Under the pieces are notes generated by a model that was not told where the DNA came from, searched no databases, and worked only from the letters and a program-made list of their open reading frames with translations. Shown here one piece after another: positions 26,785 to 35,869 of a stretch of DNA of 64,000 bases. Position 1 is the stretch's first letter. Each line of letters starts with the position of its first letter. The DNA is from Pseudodesulfovibrio nedwellii. GTDB taxonomy: Bacteria; Desulfobacterota; Desulfovibrionia; Desulfovibrionales; Desulfovibrionaceae. Position numbers and translations under genes: made by a program. The DNA is taken from the NCBI RefSeq assembly GCF_027923765.1, contig NZ_AP026709.1:1855501-1919500 (forward strand). Reading direction: 5' to 3'.

Positions 26785-27561
26785 TCACTGATTAAGACTT
26801 CTGGAAGGATGAAATGCATTATCCGGATTCTTCACCCCATATATTTTTAACAAATCGGCATACGCAGGACTATCGAAAAACTTTGCCAACGACTTAGACA
26901 ACTTTTTGGACAGAGCACGATGTCCAGGTTTGCGGCTCAATGCTACATAATAGTAATTTGGAATAATTGGTAAAGAAGGAACAATTTCTTCTTCAAAACC
27001 ATGCTTATTAATTAATTCCCGAGTTGAGGTAAGATAATTAGCAAAAACATCAATCCGGCCAGCTTCAAGACTGCTGAAGGCCGCCCCAAAGGAAGTAAAA
27101 GAGGTTACTATAGGCGTGCCGCTTTCTTCAAACCACCGACTCCAATCCTCACCATGCATAATTCCAAGCCGTAATGACTTTGAGAATCGCCCTTGATAAG
27201 AAAAATCACTGTCCGGCTTGACCCAAAAAACAATCGTTTCCTGACTCAATGGAGTATCCACAAAATGCAATACTGATCCCCGGCGGGCTGTTGATGCCAG
27301 ATCAAAAACACCGTCCGTCAATGAATCTTCAGCCATCTGAGTCGCACGTTTCCAGGGAAACGGTATAAATTCTATTGCATATCCGAGCTCACTCGCCACA
27401 CGACGAAAAATGTCAGCATCAATCCCCGTCAACTCGCCCTTAACCCACTGATAATGTCCGGCCCAATCCTTATTTTCCACGCTGATAACAAGCACCTGCT
27501 CTGCACAAGCAAAATTTGCCATCAATAACAGAAAAAAAACAGTATATGCCAATCGTATCAT
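26785..27561 (-). CDS. Periplasmic binding protein (SBP_bac_3), tandem copy 2
   Basis: 258 residues from the ATG at 27561, whose A is the last base of the upstream stop (TAATG), with GGAAGAG upstream. Signal peptide about 1-20 (AYTVFFLLLMANFACAE). The mature start VISVENKDWAGHYQWVKGEL and LTGIDADIFRRVASELGY parallel the upstream gene closely, so the two are a tandem duplication that has diverged. Type II periplasmic binding fold. No transporter genes adjoin. Ligand unknown. Confidence 0.8.
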   Translation of the reverse strand: MIRLAYTVFFLLLMANFACAEQVLVISVENKDWAGHYQWVKGELTGIDADIFRRVASELGYAIEFIPFPWKRATQMAEDSLTDGVFDLASTARRGSVLHFVDTPLSQETIVFWVKPDSDFSYQGRFSKSLRLGIMHGEDWSRWFEESGTPIVTSFTSFGAAFSSLEAGRIDVFANYLTSTRELINKHGFEEEIVPSLPIIPNYYYVALSRKPGHRALSKKLSKSLAKFFDSPAYADLLKIYGVKNPDNAFHPSRSLNQ

Positions 27562-28355
27562 TATCGAACTCTTCCTTCTTTGGACTTCAGCCAAGGGCGA
27601 ATATCAACACCACCGTATTGCTCCAGCAAACGATCATATTCAGCACTCTTGTAAAAGACTTTCAGAGCATCAGAAAATGTCTTGGCCAGTCGGATATGTT
27701 CTCCTTTCTGTGTAAAGGCAATGGAGTAAGATAGTCCATGAAGCATTGGCTCAGAAGGTTCCACCTTACCCACAAATCCCAACCTACGAACCTGATCCTG
27801 TGTAGGGGCTAGATACCCACCAAATGCATCAATTCTCCCTGCAATCAAACTGTTAAAAACAGCTTGATAGGAATAAAAGACCTCTACAGTAGGCATGCCT
27901 TCGCGGGCGAATCTGTCGCTCCAGTCTGAACCATGCATCAGCCCTATCCTCATGGAAGAATCAAACGCCCCGGAATAGTGATAAGAACTTCCTCTTTTCA
28001 CCCAAAACACTGTCGATTCCATAGAAATTGGTGTGCTGACATAAGAAAGAAACTCTTTCCTTTGAACTGTTGGAGCCAAATCGAGAACCCCGTCAATCGA
28101 CTTTTCTTTTGCCATAAGCATAACCCTTGGCCACGGCAGGGGCATGAAAACAATCGAATATCCCAATTTATTCGCAACCGTACGAAGCACGTCGGCATCA
28201 ATACCAACCAATGCTCCGTTCGCCCATTGATAATGTCCTGCCCAATCACGGTCATCCACACCAAACGCAAGAGGTTGTCCTGCATTGGCCGAAATACCCG
28301 TCAACAGCACAACAAAAAAGACGCAATACACAATACGAACCAACAAGAAATTCAT
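27561..28355 (-). CDS. Periplasmic binding protein (SBP_bac_3), tandem copy 1
   Basis: 264 residues if started at the ATG at 28355 (MNFLLVRIVYCVFFVV), which directly opens a signal peptide and has GGGAAGGGC about 11 bases upstream; the frame is open to 28421 but the extra residues do not look like a signal sequence. The mature part has LAFGVDDRDWAGHYQWANGA and VGIDADVLRTVANKLGY, shared with its downstream neighbour, to which it is coupled by TAATG. Same family and presumably related ligands. No permease or ATPase nearby. Confidence 0.8.
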   Translation of the reverse strand: MNFLLVRIVYCVFFVVLLTGISANAGQPLAFGVDDRDWAGHYQWANGALVGIDADVLRTVANKLGYSIVFMPLPWPRVMLMAKEKSIDGVLDLAPTVQRKEFLSYVSTPISMESTVFWVKRGSSYHYSGAFDSSMRIGLMHGSDWSDRFAREGMPTVEVFYSYQAVFNSLIAGRIDAFGGYLAPTQDQVRRLGFVGKVEPSEPMLHGLSYSIAFTQKGEHIRLAKTFSDALKVFYKSAEYDRLLEQYGGVDIRPWLKSKEGRVR

Positions 28356-28450
28356 CAACTCAGCCCTTCCCATTTGAGGTATAAGTATTGCCCTCATAGT
28401 TAACAAAAAGACAAAGGTCATACTATTAGAATAGCTGCCTCTTCTGCAAA

Positions 28451-28479
28451 CAAAAGACCCCGCCGTTTCCGACGAGGTC
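28451..28479 (-). terminator. Terminator of ychF
   Basis: On the minus strand GACCTCGTCG, loop GAAA, CGGCGGGGTC (two G-T pairs), then TTTTG. Confidence 0.75.
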
Positions 28480-28523
28480 TCAACTATTAAAGAATATCTG
28501 TAATGATATCAGGCGAGGCAGTG

Positions 28524-29621
28524 CTATACGTTAAACAGGAAATGCGTCACATCCCCGTCCTTCATCACGTAGTCTTTACCTTCAACACGCAATACGCCTT
28601 CGCTCCGGCATTTGGCCTCGGAACCATGTTCTACAAAATGATCGTAACTGGCAATTTCAGCGCGAATAAATCCCCGTTCAAAATCAGTATGAATAACACC
28701 GGCAGCCTGAGGGGCTTTATCGCCCTCATAAATAGTCCAAGCACGGACCTCCTTCACGCCTGCCGTAAAATAACTGATCAATCCAAGCGAATGAAACCCT
28801 GTGCGGATAATCTGATGCAAACCGGATTCTTCGATGCCGTAGGACTCAAGAAATTCTTGGTAGTCCTCGTCTTCAAGGCCAACCAATTCTTCTTCCATCC
28901 GGGCAGAAATTTTAACGAACTCGGCGCCACGTTCTTCTGCCAACGCACGGACCGACTTCACATATTCATTGTCCTCGACAACGCCTTCTTCGTCCACGTT
29001 CGCGCAATAAATAACATTCTTGGCCGTAATCAAATGCAATTCCACCAACAACTCATCCAAGGACTTGCTTTCACTGTCAAAGGTGCTGACAGGTTGAACT
29101 TCGTCCATATGAGCGAGTAACTTCTTGGCGACCTCAATCTTCGGAGCCAACGCCTTGTCACCCTTAAGTTGCTTTTCCATGCGTTCAAGCCGGCTTTCCA
29201 AAACCTGAACATCAGCCAGGATCAGCTCGGTTTCGATAACTTCTATGTCGCGCAACGGATCAACAGAATTGGCGACATGAATTACGTCATCATCGTCAAA
29301 ACACCGAACCACATGCAAAATAGCCTGAGTCTCGCGAATATTGCCAAGGAACTTATTGCCAAGGCCTTCGCCTTTGCTGGCACCAGCCACCAGCCCAGCG
29401 ATATCCACAAAATCCACAGTAGAACTTTGGACTCGTTGCGGCTTGACCAAATCGGACAAGACTTCAAGGCGACTGTCCGGGACCGGCACTACAGCCTTGT
29501 TCGGCTCGATGGTACAAAAAGCGTAGTTTGCGCTTTCGGCATTCTGAGCTTTGGTGAGTGCATTGAACAGAGTAGATTTGCCGACATTGGGCAGGCCGAC
29601 GATACCGATACTAAGTGACAT
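28524..29621 (-). CDS. ychF: YchF/OLA1-family ATPase
   Basis: 365 residues, the family's normal length. G1 motif GLPNVGKSTLFNALTKA, G3 DIAGLVAGASKGEGLGNKFL, and NVDEEGV in the region of the usual NKxD motif, which is altered in this ATP-preferring TRAFAC family. A coiled-coil insertion lies near 130-200 and a C-terminal TGS-like domain ends DGDVTHFLFNV. YchF binds ribosomes and participates in stress and redox responses in other bacteria. AGGAG lies before the ATG. Cytosolic, monocistronic. Confidence 0.95.
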   Translation of the reverse strand: MSLSIGIVGLPNVGKSTLFNALTKAQNAESANYAFCTIEPNKAVVPVPDSRLEVLSDLVKPQRVQSSTVDFVDIAGLVAGASKGEGLGNKFLGNIRETQAILHVVRCFDDDDVIHVANSVDPLRDIEVIETELILADVQVLESRLERMEKQLKGDKALAPKIEVAKKLLAHMDEVQPVSTFDSESKSLDELLVELHLITAKNVIYCANVDEEGVVEDNEYVKSVRALAEERGAEFVKISARMEEELVGLEDEDYQEFLESYGIEESGLHQIIRTGFHSLGLISYFTAGVKEVRAWTIYEGDKAPQAAGVIHTDFERGFIRAEIASYDHFVEHGSEAKCRSEGVLRVEGKDYVMKDGDVTHFLFNV

Positions 29622-29743
29622 GGAAACTCCTGAAAAAAAGAATTGCCGAAATTATATCTCGGCGAGGCGACTCAGTACCTTCCTTCACTCCAGGATGCAA
29701 GCTTATATTAGTGGGACCTCCCGGAAAAACCCGCGTCACAAAC

Positions 29744-29771
29744 AAAAAAACCCGCCGATCAGCGGGTTTTT
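29744..29771. terminator. Bidirectional terminator after the GH65 gene
   Basis: AAACCCGC and GCGGGTTT (about 29748-29769) form a hairpin with A/T runs on both sides. Confidence 0.85.
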
Positions 29772-29781
29772 GAAATCCGTA

Positions 29782-32700
29782 CTATGCAGAACGAGACCGT
29801 CTGGCCTCCACTGTCATACCGGGCTTGAGCTTATACGGTTTGCCAAAGATTTCCACAGGAACAACCTTGTCACCCTTGTGATAGGCGGTCATATTTACAC
29901 GATCCGGCTCAATTACAAGATCAAACCAAATGGATCGCCAGATGAAGCTAAAACGCATTTCCCCCCAATGCGCAGGCAATTCAGGATCAACCCGCATGGG
30001 CGAACTTGACATGTTGAGTCCGGCGAAATCCTGTTTAAGCACTTCGAGCGTTCCGGCCATCACACCGGTATGAACACCTTCAATGGTTGTCCCTCCCTGT
30101 GTGTCGCGGATATCACTTTCCATAGCCTCCATGAACCAATCCCATGATATTTCACTGGAATAGATATAGCGAGAAATAACCGCGTGCACAACCTTGGACA
30201 GTGTCGACCCGTGACTTGTACGCTGTTCGTAAAAGTCATAATTATCCTTGAGCAGCTTGAGTGGGTCCTCCACTTTGTGTCCAAGCTGATTGAGAATCCG
30301 CGCCACTTCTTCAGGCTCAAGGATATACCATGTCATCAACGTATCAGCCTGCTTGGCTACCTTGTAATGATCAGGGTTATCCCCTTCCGCTTTAAGGATG
30401 CGGTCCATTCGGTGGATGGAATAGAACCTTTTACGATACCCTTCCCAATCCAGTTCATCCAACCCCATATACCCTTCGAACTGACTAATGATGCCGTCCT
30501 CGGTCATAATGACATTGAGTTGCGTAGTCATAGCCCGCCACTTGGCAATGTCCTCGTCGGTCAAACCAATTTTGACAACCATTTTCTCCCGCACCTTGAG
30601 CGGCAGTTGTTCCAATATTTCAAGCGATTTTTCCAAAAGCCAAACAACTAGGATATTTGTGTACGCATTGTCACGCACGCCCTGCTCATCACTTCCGGGC
30701 AAAGCCTCATGAAACTCATCAGGTCCCATGATTCCTTCAATATGGTACTTACTCGTGCTTTCCTCAAAAGTTGCAATACCGCCCCAAAACCGGGCAATAT
30801 CAAGCATCATTTCAGCGCCATAATCCGTCAGGAACCGCTTGTCATTCGTACAGGATATATATCGCCATGTATTGACGAAGACAGCAATGGAGACATGTCG
30901 CTGGCGTCGGGAAAGGTCCGGCCCCCAATCCTTCGATTCAGGGTTGTAATGGACTTCCTGCGTTTCCTCGGAGCCATCATCTGCGGTCTGCCATGGATAC
31001 ATCGCACCAGTATACCCATTTTCCTTGGCGTATTCACGGGCCGCGTCAAGTCGGTTGTATCGGTACAAAAGAAGAGCCTTGGATATTTCCGGGAAATTCG
31101 CGTCATAAAACGGCTGTATATAAACTTCGTCCCAGAAAATATGACCTCTATATGCCTCACCGTGCAACCCTCGAGCAGGCATACCGGCATCACGATCGAC
31201 GTTATGAGGACTGGCCGTAACCAGAAGATGGAAAATATGCAGTCGGAGCACACGCTGAACAAACCGGTCACCAGTCACGCGTATATCTGCCTTCTGCCAC
31301 AACGCCTTCCAACTCTTGGCATGCGGACCAAAAACACCCTTGAATGTCTTGGCACCCTTCAGCCCGTCGAGACACATCTCCTTGAGATTCCCCGGTTCGC
31401 GATCAAGCGAAGTCCGCACATACACGAACTTCTCCAAAGAATACCTGTGATTTTCATGCACAAAGACTTGCATTTCCTCGGAAATCTTAGCCCGATCCTG
31501 AAGAACATCCTTGCGTACATCCAATGGTTTGCCATCTTCCATGACCCGCGACTTGGCCGCCATGACGACTTGATATCGCGAATGAGATGTCTCGGTATGC
31601 AGGAATATGCCATCACCAGCCTTACCACCGCCCACACGATTCAAATGCAAGGTGTTGAGGCTGGAATACCGAGCCACACCGTCGTTCTTTACATTGCCGT
31701 CCAAAGAGCAACGAACCGTGGCTTTTGCCGAATAGTTGAGCGGTGTAAAATCAAATTTGAGAGCCAACAGATGAGGATCAGCCATGGAGGCCACGCGACG
31801 AGACGAGATACGAGAAATCCGGCCCACTTGGTCTTTGACCACCAAATGCCGTTCCATGACACCTTCACGCATGTTCAGCCGATGCGCGTAACTCAAAATT
31901 TCCATGGACAACGGACTGACAAACTCACCGGACCCGATTCTAAAAGACACGGGCAACCAGTTCGGACAATTAACGAAATCATTATTCCAGATTTCACGGC
32001 CCTGCACTTCGCTCGGCGTCTTGTTAAACACACCGGAAATGTAAGTGCCTGGATAAAAATAATAAGATGAACATTCACACTCATATGCACCGCGTGTACC
32101 GAGATAACCATTCCCCACGGTAGTCAGTGTTTCACGCAGCTTTTCGTCGCCCGGATCGAAACCATGGTAACTGAGATACCACTCATCCGTGGCCATGCCA
32201 CTTTCAAACCAATCCAGCAGATCTTCCACGGTGATTTCACCAAGGTCTGAGACAACCCAGTCCGCGCCAAACCGTTTAAGCATCTCGCCCTGAATATTTC
32301 GGGCCACGCCAAGCGTCATGCCGAAATTCCCTTTGCATCCGGCCTGCACACCGGAAATAGCATCTTCAACCACCACACATTCACCGGGATTCAGACCCAT
32401 ATTCTTGGCGGCAGTCACAAAAATATCTGGTTCAGGCTTGCCCTTCAGCCCTTGATCTGCCGAGACTACACCATCAACAACAGTTTCAAAAACATCCTCT
32501 AACCCAGCCAAACCAAGTACTAACTTCCCATTTCGGCTGGATGTGGCAAGCCCCACGCGAACACCCTGTTGCTTGAGATTCTCAATGAGGTCTACAGACG
32601 TTTGAAAAACTTCCGGCCCTTGGTCCTTGAGAATTTTCTGAAACAGTTCGTTCTTCCTATTACCTATTCCGCACACGGAATCCAGACTCGGCGGGTCTTC

Positions 32701-32955
32701 CGGTGTCCCCGGCGCTAGCCGAATATTCCGGGACTTGAGGAAACTCAACACGCCCTCGAATCGAGGTTTACCGTCAACGTAATTGTGATAATCCCCGGTC
32801 CGGTCAAACGGCTCAAAGGGAATATTGGCTTGCTCGGCGTTTTGTTTCAAAAACTCGTTAAACGCAGTTTCCCACGCCTCGCCATGAATTCGTGCAGTCC
32901 TGGTGATAACCCCGTCCAGGTCGAAGACGACACCTTTTAGAGTGATTGCAGACAC
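29782..32955 (-). CDS. Beta-phosphoglucomutase / GH65 disaccharide phosphorylase fusion
   Basis: 1057 residues from GTG at 32955, which has AAGGAG 7 bases upstream; a TTG at 32970 is a poorer alternative. Residues 1-255 are a HAD phosphomutase: GVVFDLDGVITRTARIH (nucleophile and acid/base Asp), LATSSRNGKL, KPEPDIFVTAAK, and VVEDAISGVQAG, as in beta-phosphoglucomutase. Residues 260-1050 are glycoside hydrolase family 65: WYLSYHGFDP, TVGNGYLGTRGAYE, GHIFWDEVYIQPF, and the likely catalytic acid in EGIMGPDEFHEA. Such enzymes phosphorolyse trehalose, kojibiose or maltose to beta-glucose-1-P, which the mutase domain would convert to glucose-6-P. One polypeptide thus joins two consecutive steps. Distal gene of the operon 35615-29782. 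Confidence 0.9.
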   Translation of the reverse strand: MSAITLKGVVFDLDGVITRTARIHGEAWETAFNEFLKQNAEQANIPFEPFDRTGDYHNYVDGKPRFEGVLSFLKSRNIRLAPGTPEDPPSLDSVCGIGNRKNELFQKILKDQGPEVFQTSVDLIENLKQQGVRVGLATSSRNGKLVLGLAGLEDVFETVVDGVVSADQGLKGKPEPDIFVTAAKNMGLNPGECVVVEDAISGVQAGCKGNFGMTLGVARNIQGEMLKRFGADWVVSDLGEITVEDLLDWFESGMATDEWYLSYHGFDPGDEKLRETLTTVGNGYLGTRGAYECECSSYYFYPGTYISGVFNKTPSEVQGREIWNNDFVNCPNWLPVSFRIGSGEFVSPLSMEILSYAHRLNMREGVMERHLVVKDQVGRISRISSRRVASMADPHLLALKFDFTPLNYSAKATVRCSLDGNVKNDGVARYSSLNTLHLNRVGGGKAGDGIFLHTETSHSRYQVVMAAKSRVMEDGKPLDVRKDVLQDRAKISEEMQVFVHENHRYSLEKFVYVRTSLDREPGNLKEMCLDGLKGAKTFKGVFGPHAKSWKALWQKADIRVTGDRFVQRVLRLHIFHLLVTASPHNVDRDAGMPARGLHGEAYRGHIFWDEVYIQPFYDANFPEISKALLLYRYNRLDAAREYAKENGYTGAMYPWQTADDGSEETQEVHYNPESKDWGPDLSRRQRHVSIAVFVNTWRYISCTNDKRFLTDYGAEMMLDIARFWGGIATFEESTSKYHIEGIMGPDEFHEALPGSDEQGVRDNAYTNILVVWLLEKSLEILEQLPLKVREKMVVKIGLTDEDIAKWRAMTTQLNVIMTEDGIISQFEGYMGLDELDWEGYRKRFYSIHRMDRILKAEGDNPDHYKVAKQADTLMTWYILEPEEVARILNQLGHKVEDPLKLLKDNYDFYEQRTSHGSTLSKVVHAVISRYIYSSEISWDWFMEAMESDIRDTQGGTTIEGVHTGVMAGTLEVLKQDFAGLNMSSSPMRVDPELPAHWGEMRFSFIWRSIWFDLVIEPDRVNMTAYHKGDKVVPVEIFGKPYKLKPGMTVEARRSRSA

Positions 32956-32981
32956 GGATCGCTCCTTCAAAGCTGAGTTGT

Positions 32982-34193
32982 TTATCGCATAGCAGGGCTC
33001 ATCGTGCCCAAAATGGTGACCAACATATCCGGTTCGGGCACGATCAACGCACCACGAGTCAACCCGGTTATGCGTTTGGCCAATTCCTCGTTTTTTGTGA
33101 CGTATATAGCTCGGACGTCGGAGGTCAGTTCCAGAGCGGCTTCCAGCATAGGGACATCCGAACCTGTATCCCCGCAGATAAGATGCGGTCCCCGATACAT
33201 CTGGAGATCCAACTCGGAATTAAGAAATTTTACACCGTCACCTTTGTCAAAATCCTTGAGACCATCACCGGATGTTTCCACAGTGAGAATAATCTCCACA
33301 TCCAGTCCGGTATCCTCGATACGAAAGTTTTTCGACTCCGGGTCCAGCTCGGCAACCAGAACTTCAAGGATCTTGAAAAAAGCATCTGATTCGGCAGCAT
33401 TAATCGACGTGCCGATATCCTGCCGAGCCACGGTAGATTGACCAAATTTAAATTGCAGACCGGAGCCGATATAGGTGAATTTCTGATATTCTGGTCGGTC
33501 TGTCAGTTCTGTTAAACGCGCATTCAGACAGTCCATGGCCTCTTGTTTGGCTCTGGGAATAGGTAACCGGCGAATACGACCTTCCAAGTCCAGACACTCC
33601 CGTCCCTTGGATGCGGCGTAATACATCTCACTTTCCGGGTTGACGCTGATTTCAATCAACCCATCAAGTGGTGCAGAAGTCAGGATTACCGGCCTACGAG
33701 CATTATTTTGCGCAAACCGTGTCAGAAAAACGGAATTATAAATGGACTGAATTGACGTCAGATACCGTGCACAATAATTGTTGATAGTTCCGTCGCGATC
33801 AGTGATAAACGCGTTGAAATCAAGCCCGTGAAGCAACTCCCGACCAGCCTGCACGTATTCATCAAATCCGGAGTGAAAGTCCGAAAGAAACTCCAAAAAA
33901 GTTTCCTCCCCCTCTTCCAAATAAAAAATATCCTTCCGCATTTCATTGATTTCATACTCCATATCAAGCGCAATGGTCCGCGTCCCATCCAACGACAAAA
34001 TCTTTTTCCCATCCTCTTCAGGAACGGCTTCCAAAGATTCCAACGCATGACTCAAGGATGCCGCGGCCTCGTCCACCACACAGTTGCCATCCAGAAGTGA
34101 TGCCACAGTCTTGAACCGCACCGTCCGGGTAGCGGCCATAAGATCATAGAAATCCTTAAGCGTTTTCAATGCAACAGACGTGATATCCGGCAT
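32982..34193 (-). CDS. HAD-superfamily sugar-phosphatase-like protein
   Basis: 403 residues. The N-terminal ~130 residues are helical and unrecognised. The HAD motifs start at FITDRDGTINNYCARY (motif I D-x-D-G-T), then VILTSAPLDGL (motif II), and GDTGSDVPMLEAAL (motif IV), as in trehalose-phosphatase and sucrose-phosphatase-like proteins. Phosphatase on a sugar phosphate is likely; trehalose-6-phosphate is my best guess because the next gene, 26 bases downstream, encodes a GH65/phosphomutase fusion. GAGGGG precedes the ATG. The DUF4139 gene ends 12 bases upstream, so the three genes form an operon. Could be a phosphatase for another disaccharide phosphate. Confidence 0.7.
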   Translation of the reverse strand: MPDITSVALKTLKDFYDLMAATRTVRFKTVASLLDGNCVVDEAAASLSHALESLEAVPEEDGKKILSLDGTRTIALDMEYEINEMRKDIFYLEEGEETFLEFLSDFHSGFDEYVQAGRELLHGLDFNAFITDRDGTINNYCARYLTSIQSIYNSVFLTRFAQNNARRPVILTSAPLDGLIEISVNPESEMYYAASKGRECLDLEGRIRRLPIPRAKQEAMDCLNARLTELTDRPEYQKFTYIGSGLQFKFGQSTVARQDIGTSINAAESDAFFKILEVLVAELDPESKNFRIEDTGLDVEIILTVETSGDGLKDFDKGDGVKFLNSELDLQMYRGPHLICGDTGSDVPMLEAALELTSDVRAIYVTKNEELAKRITGLTRGALIVPEPDMLVTILGTMSPAMR

Positions 34194-34205
34194 AAGCCAT
34201 CCCCT

Positions 34206-35615
34206 CTAATAATCAATCCTAACCGTGTAATTGATGGATTTTCCTTCCGTACCCTTGGAAGGCAACAGCGACGTGAGCGCAAATTCAATGGATCCCGAGT
34301 CGGCCTCGGTGTATTCAACATCAGCAGACAATATTTTCCATGAACCCGGAAAGGATTCACGCAATGTCAGATCCTGCGGCGTAGACTTGCCGTTCTTGAC
34401 TGTAATTTTCCAACCTATTTCAAAGGCGTTCTTCCCCACTTTTTTAAAATGCGTCTGTGTACGCTCAACCTTCACATCAAAAGAGCGGCCAAGCACAAGA
34501 CGAACTTCATTCCCGACCGCTGTGTGGTTAAGACGCGTCTCCCCAGCCAACAGCTGTGTACCGTCCATAGTGGGCATAAAAACACGAACCACCCCGCCAG
34601 GCATAGGACGACCAAGTTTGCCGACCTCGGTGTTTTCAAAAGACAACGCCAACTCGACAGGTTGTGAAACCTTGCCATTTCGCTGACCGGGGCCACTATG
34701 AAAACGACTTGTCAATTCCTGCTGCACAGGAAGATCAACCGCAGAAAACAAACCAACCTGTTTGGACCCTTGAGATGGCAACGAAATATACCGGCCAACT
34801 GAATATACGTGATATTGAGAAAAAGATTCTTCCGAGGCATAGCCCCCCGCACCGTCCATAGACGCGGACTCCATAGCCATAACGCCCTTGTTACGGGCCA
34901 TTCTGGGAGCAGGTGCGCGTTGAACATCACCAGCAACCAATCGAACATCAGCGCTTTTAAATGCACGCCCAGAAGCGTTTGTCACCGTAGCCCACGCATC
35001 CAAATCGGCCATTGTACCGGACTTACTCAAAGTCATGGTATAATCCGCGTGCCAATTCACCCCACCCATAAGATAACTCAAGGAAACATTCTTCTTTCCT
35101 TCTGCAACGTTCTGTGTGGTCAAGGTCAATGTCGGTTCCGTATCAAAATCCTTGGGGAGTTTTGGCAGAAGCACTGCTTCAAAATTACCCACATACACCT
35201 CATTACCCACAGAAAAAACAGGCTGTCCCTTATTGGAAAGCAACGTGGCCTGTCGTAAAATGCGCGCATTTGCATCTGACGGATCAGGAAGAATCACTGA
35301 CAATTCCTTGCCGACATAGGCATCGAGAAGATTCCCAGCTGTGATTGGATGGTAGCTGTATTCAACGTCATTAACCGTCATCCCGTCAGCCGCTGCCCGA
35401 ACCGATGCAGGCTCTAAAGTGGTAGGGATATCGGTAAACACAACAGCGGCAGGGCCTTCCGGGAGCGTAACAACACGTGTTTCTCGGACCAGTGCCCGAC
35501 CAGAATTATAGACAGCGATAAATGCACCACTGCCATTCGCATGGGCCATGCACGGGATAAGAGAGAGTGTGAGCGTGAAAAGAATAATGAGAACACCAGA
35601 TTTCAGCCGAGTCAT
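34206..35615 (-). CDS. Exported DUF4139 domain protein
   Basis: 469 residues. Signal peptide 1-26 (VLIILFTLTLSLIPCMAHA). The mature part is beta-rich: VVTLPEGPAAVVFTDIPTTL, then YLMGGVNWHADYTMTLSKSG, which corresponds to the W-x-x-Y-x-x-x-L motif of DUF4139, and a C-terminal beta-sandwich ending YTVRIDY. This family is exported and of unknown role. GGAGG precedes the ATG. It is the first gene of the operon with the HAD protein and GH65 fusion, a link I cannot explain. Confidence 0.8.
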   Translation of the reverse strand: MTRLKSGVLIILFTLTLSLIPCMAHANGSGAFIAVYNSGRALVRETRVVTLPEGPAAVVFTDIPTTLEPASVRAAADGMTVNDVEYSYHPITAGNLLDAYVGKELSVILPDPSDANARILRQATLLSNKGQPVFSVGNEVYVGNFEAVLLPKLPKDFDTEPTLTLTTQNVAEGKKNVSLSYLMGGVNWHADYTMTLSKSGTMADLDAWATVTNASGRAFKSADVRLVAGDVQRAPAPRMARNKGVMAMESASMDGAGGYASEESFSQYHVYSVGRYISLPSQGSKQVGLFSAVDLPVQQELTSRFHSGPGQRNGKVSQPVELALSFENTEVGKLGRPMPGGVVRVFMPTMDGTQLLAGETRLNHTAVGNEVRLVLGRSFDVKVERTQTHFKKVGKNAFEIGWKITVKNGKSTPQDLTLRESFPGSWKILSADVEYTEADSGSIEFALTSLLPSKGTEGKSINYTVRIDY

Positions 35616-35869
35616 CGAGCCTCCGGACGTAAGTGGTCAATACTTATATAACAGTAATATCCCCTTACCGAAGAAGATACACTGCACAATTCTTTTTTGC
35701 AAAATAATAACAAAGATTATCACCACAAAAACTAATCCCCGATTACAGCGGAGAATAAAGCATCTTGTAGCACCTCAGCCATTCGCTTAAGATTATACCA
35801 ACTATTTGTATTCATGTCACATTTACTGACTCGCCAAAAGTCTGGATATTTGCTAGACAAAAATGAGCT

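Noticed and set aside
30709-32070. 453-codon plus-strand open frame
   Set aside because: Antisense shadow of the GH65 fusion gene, with no domain and a composition typical of reversed coding sequence.
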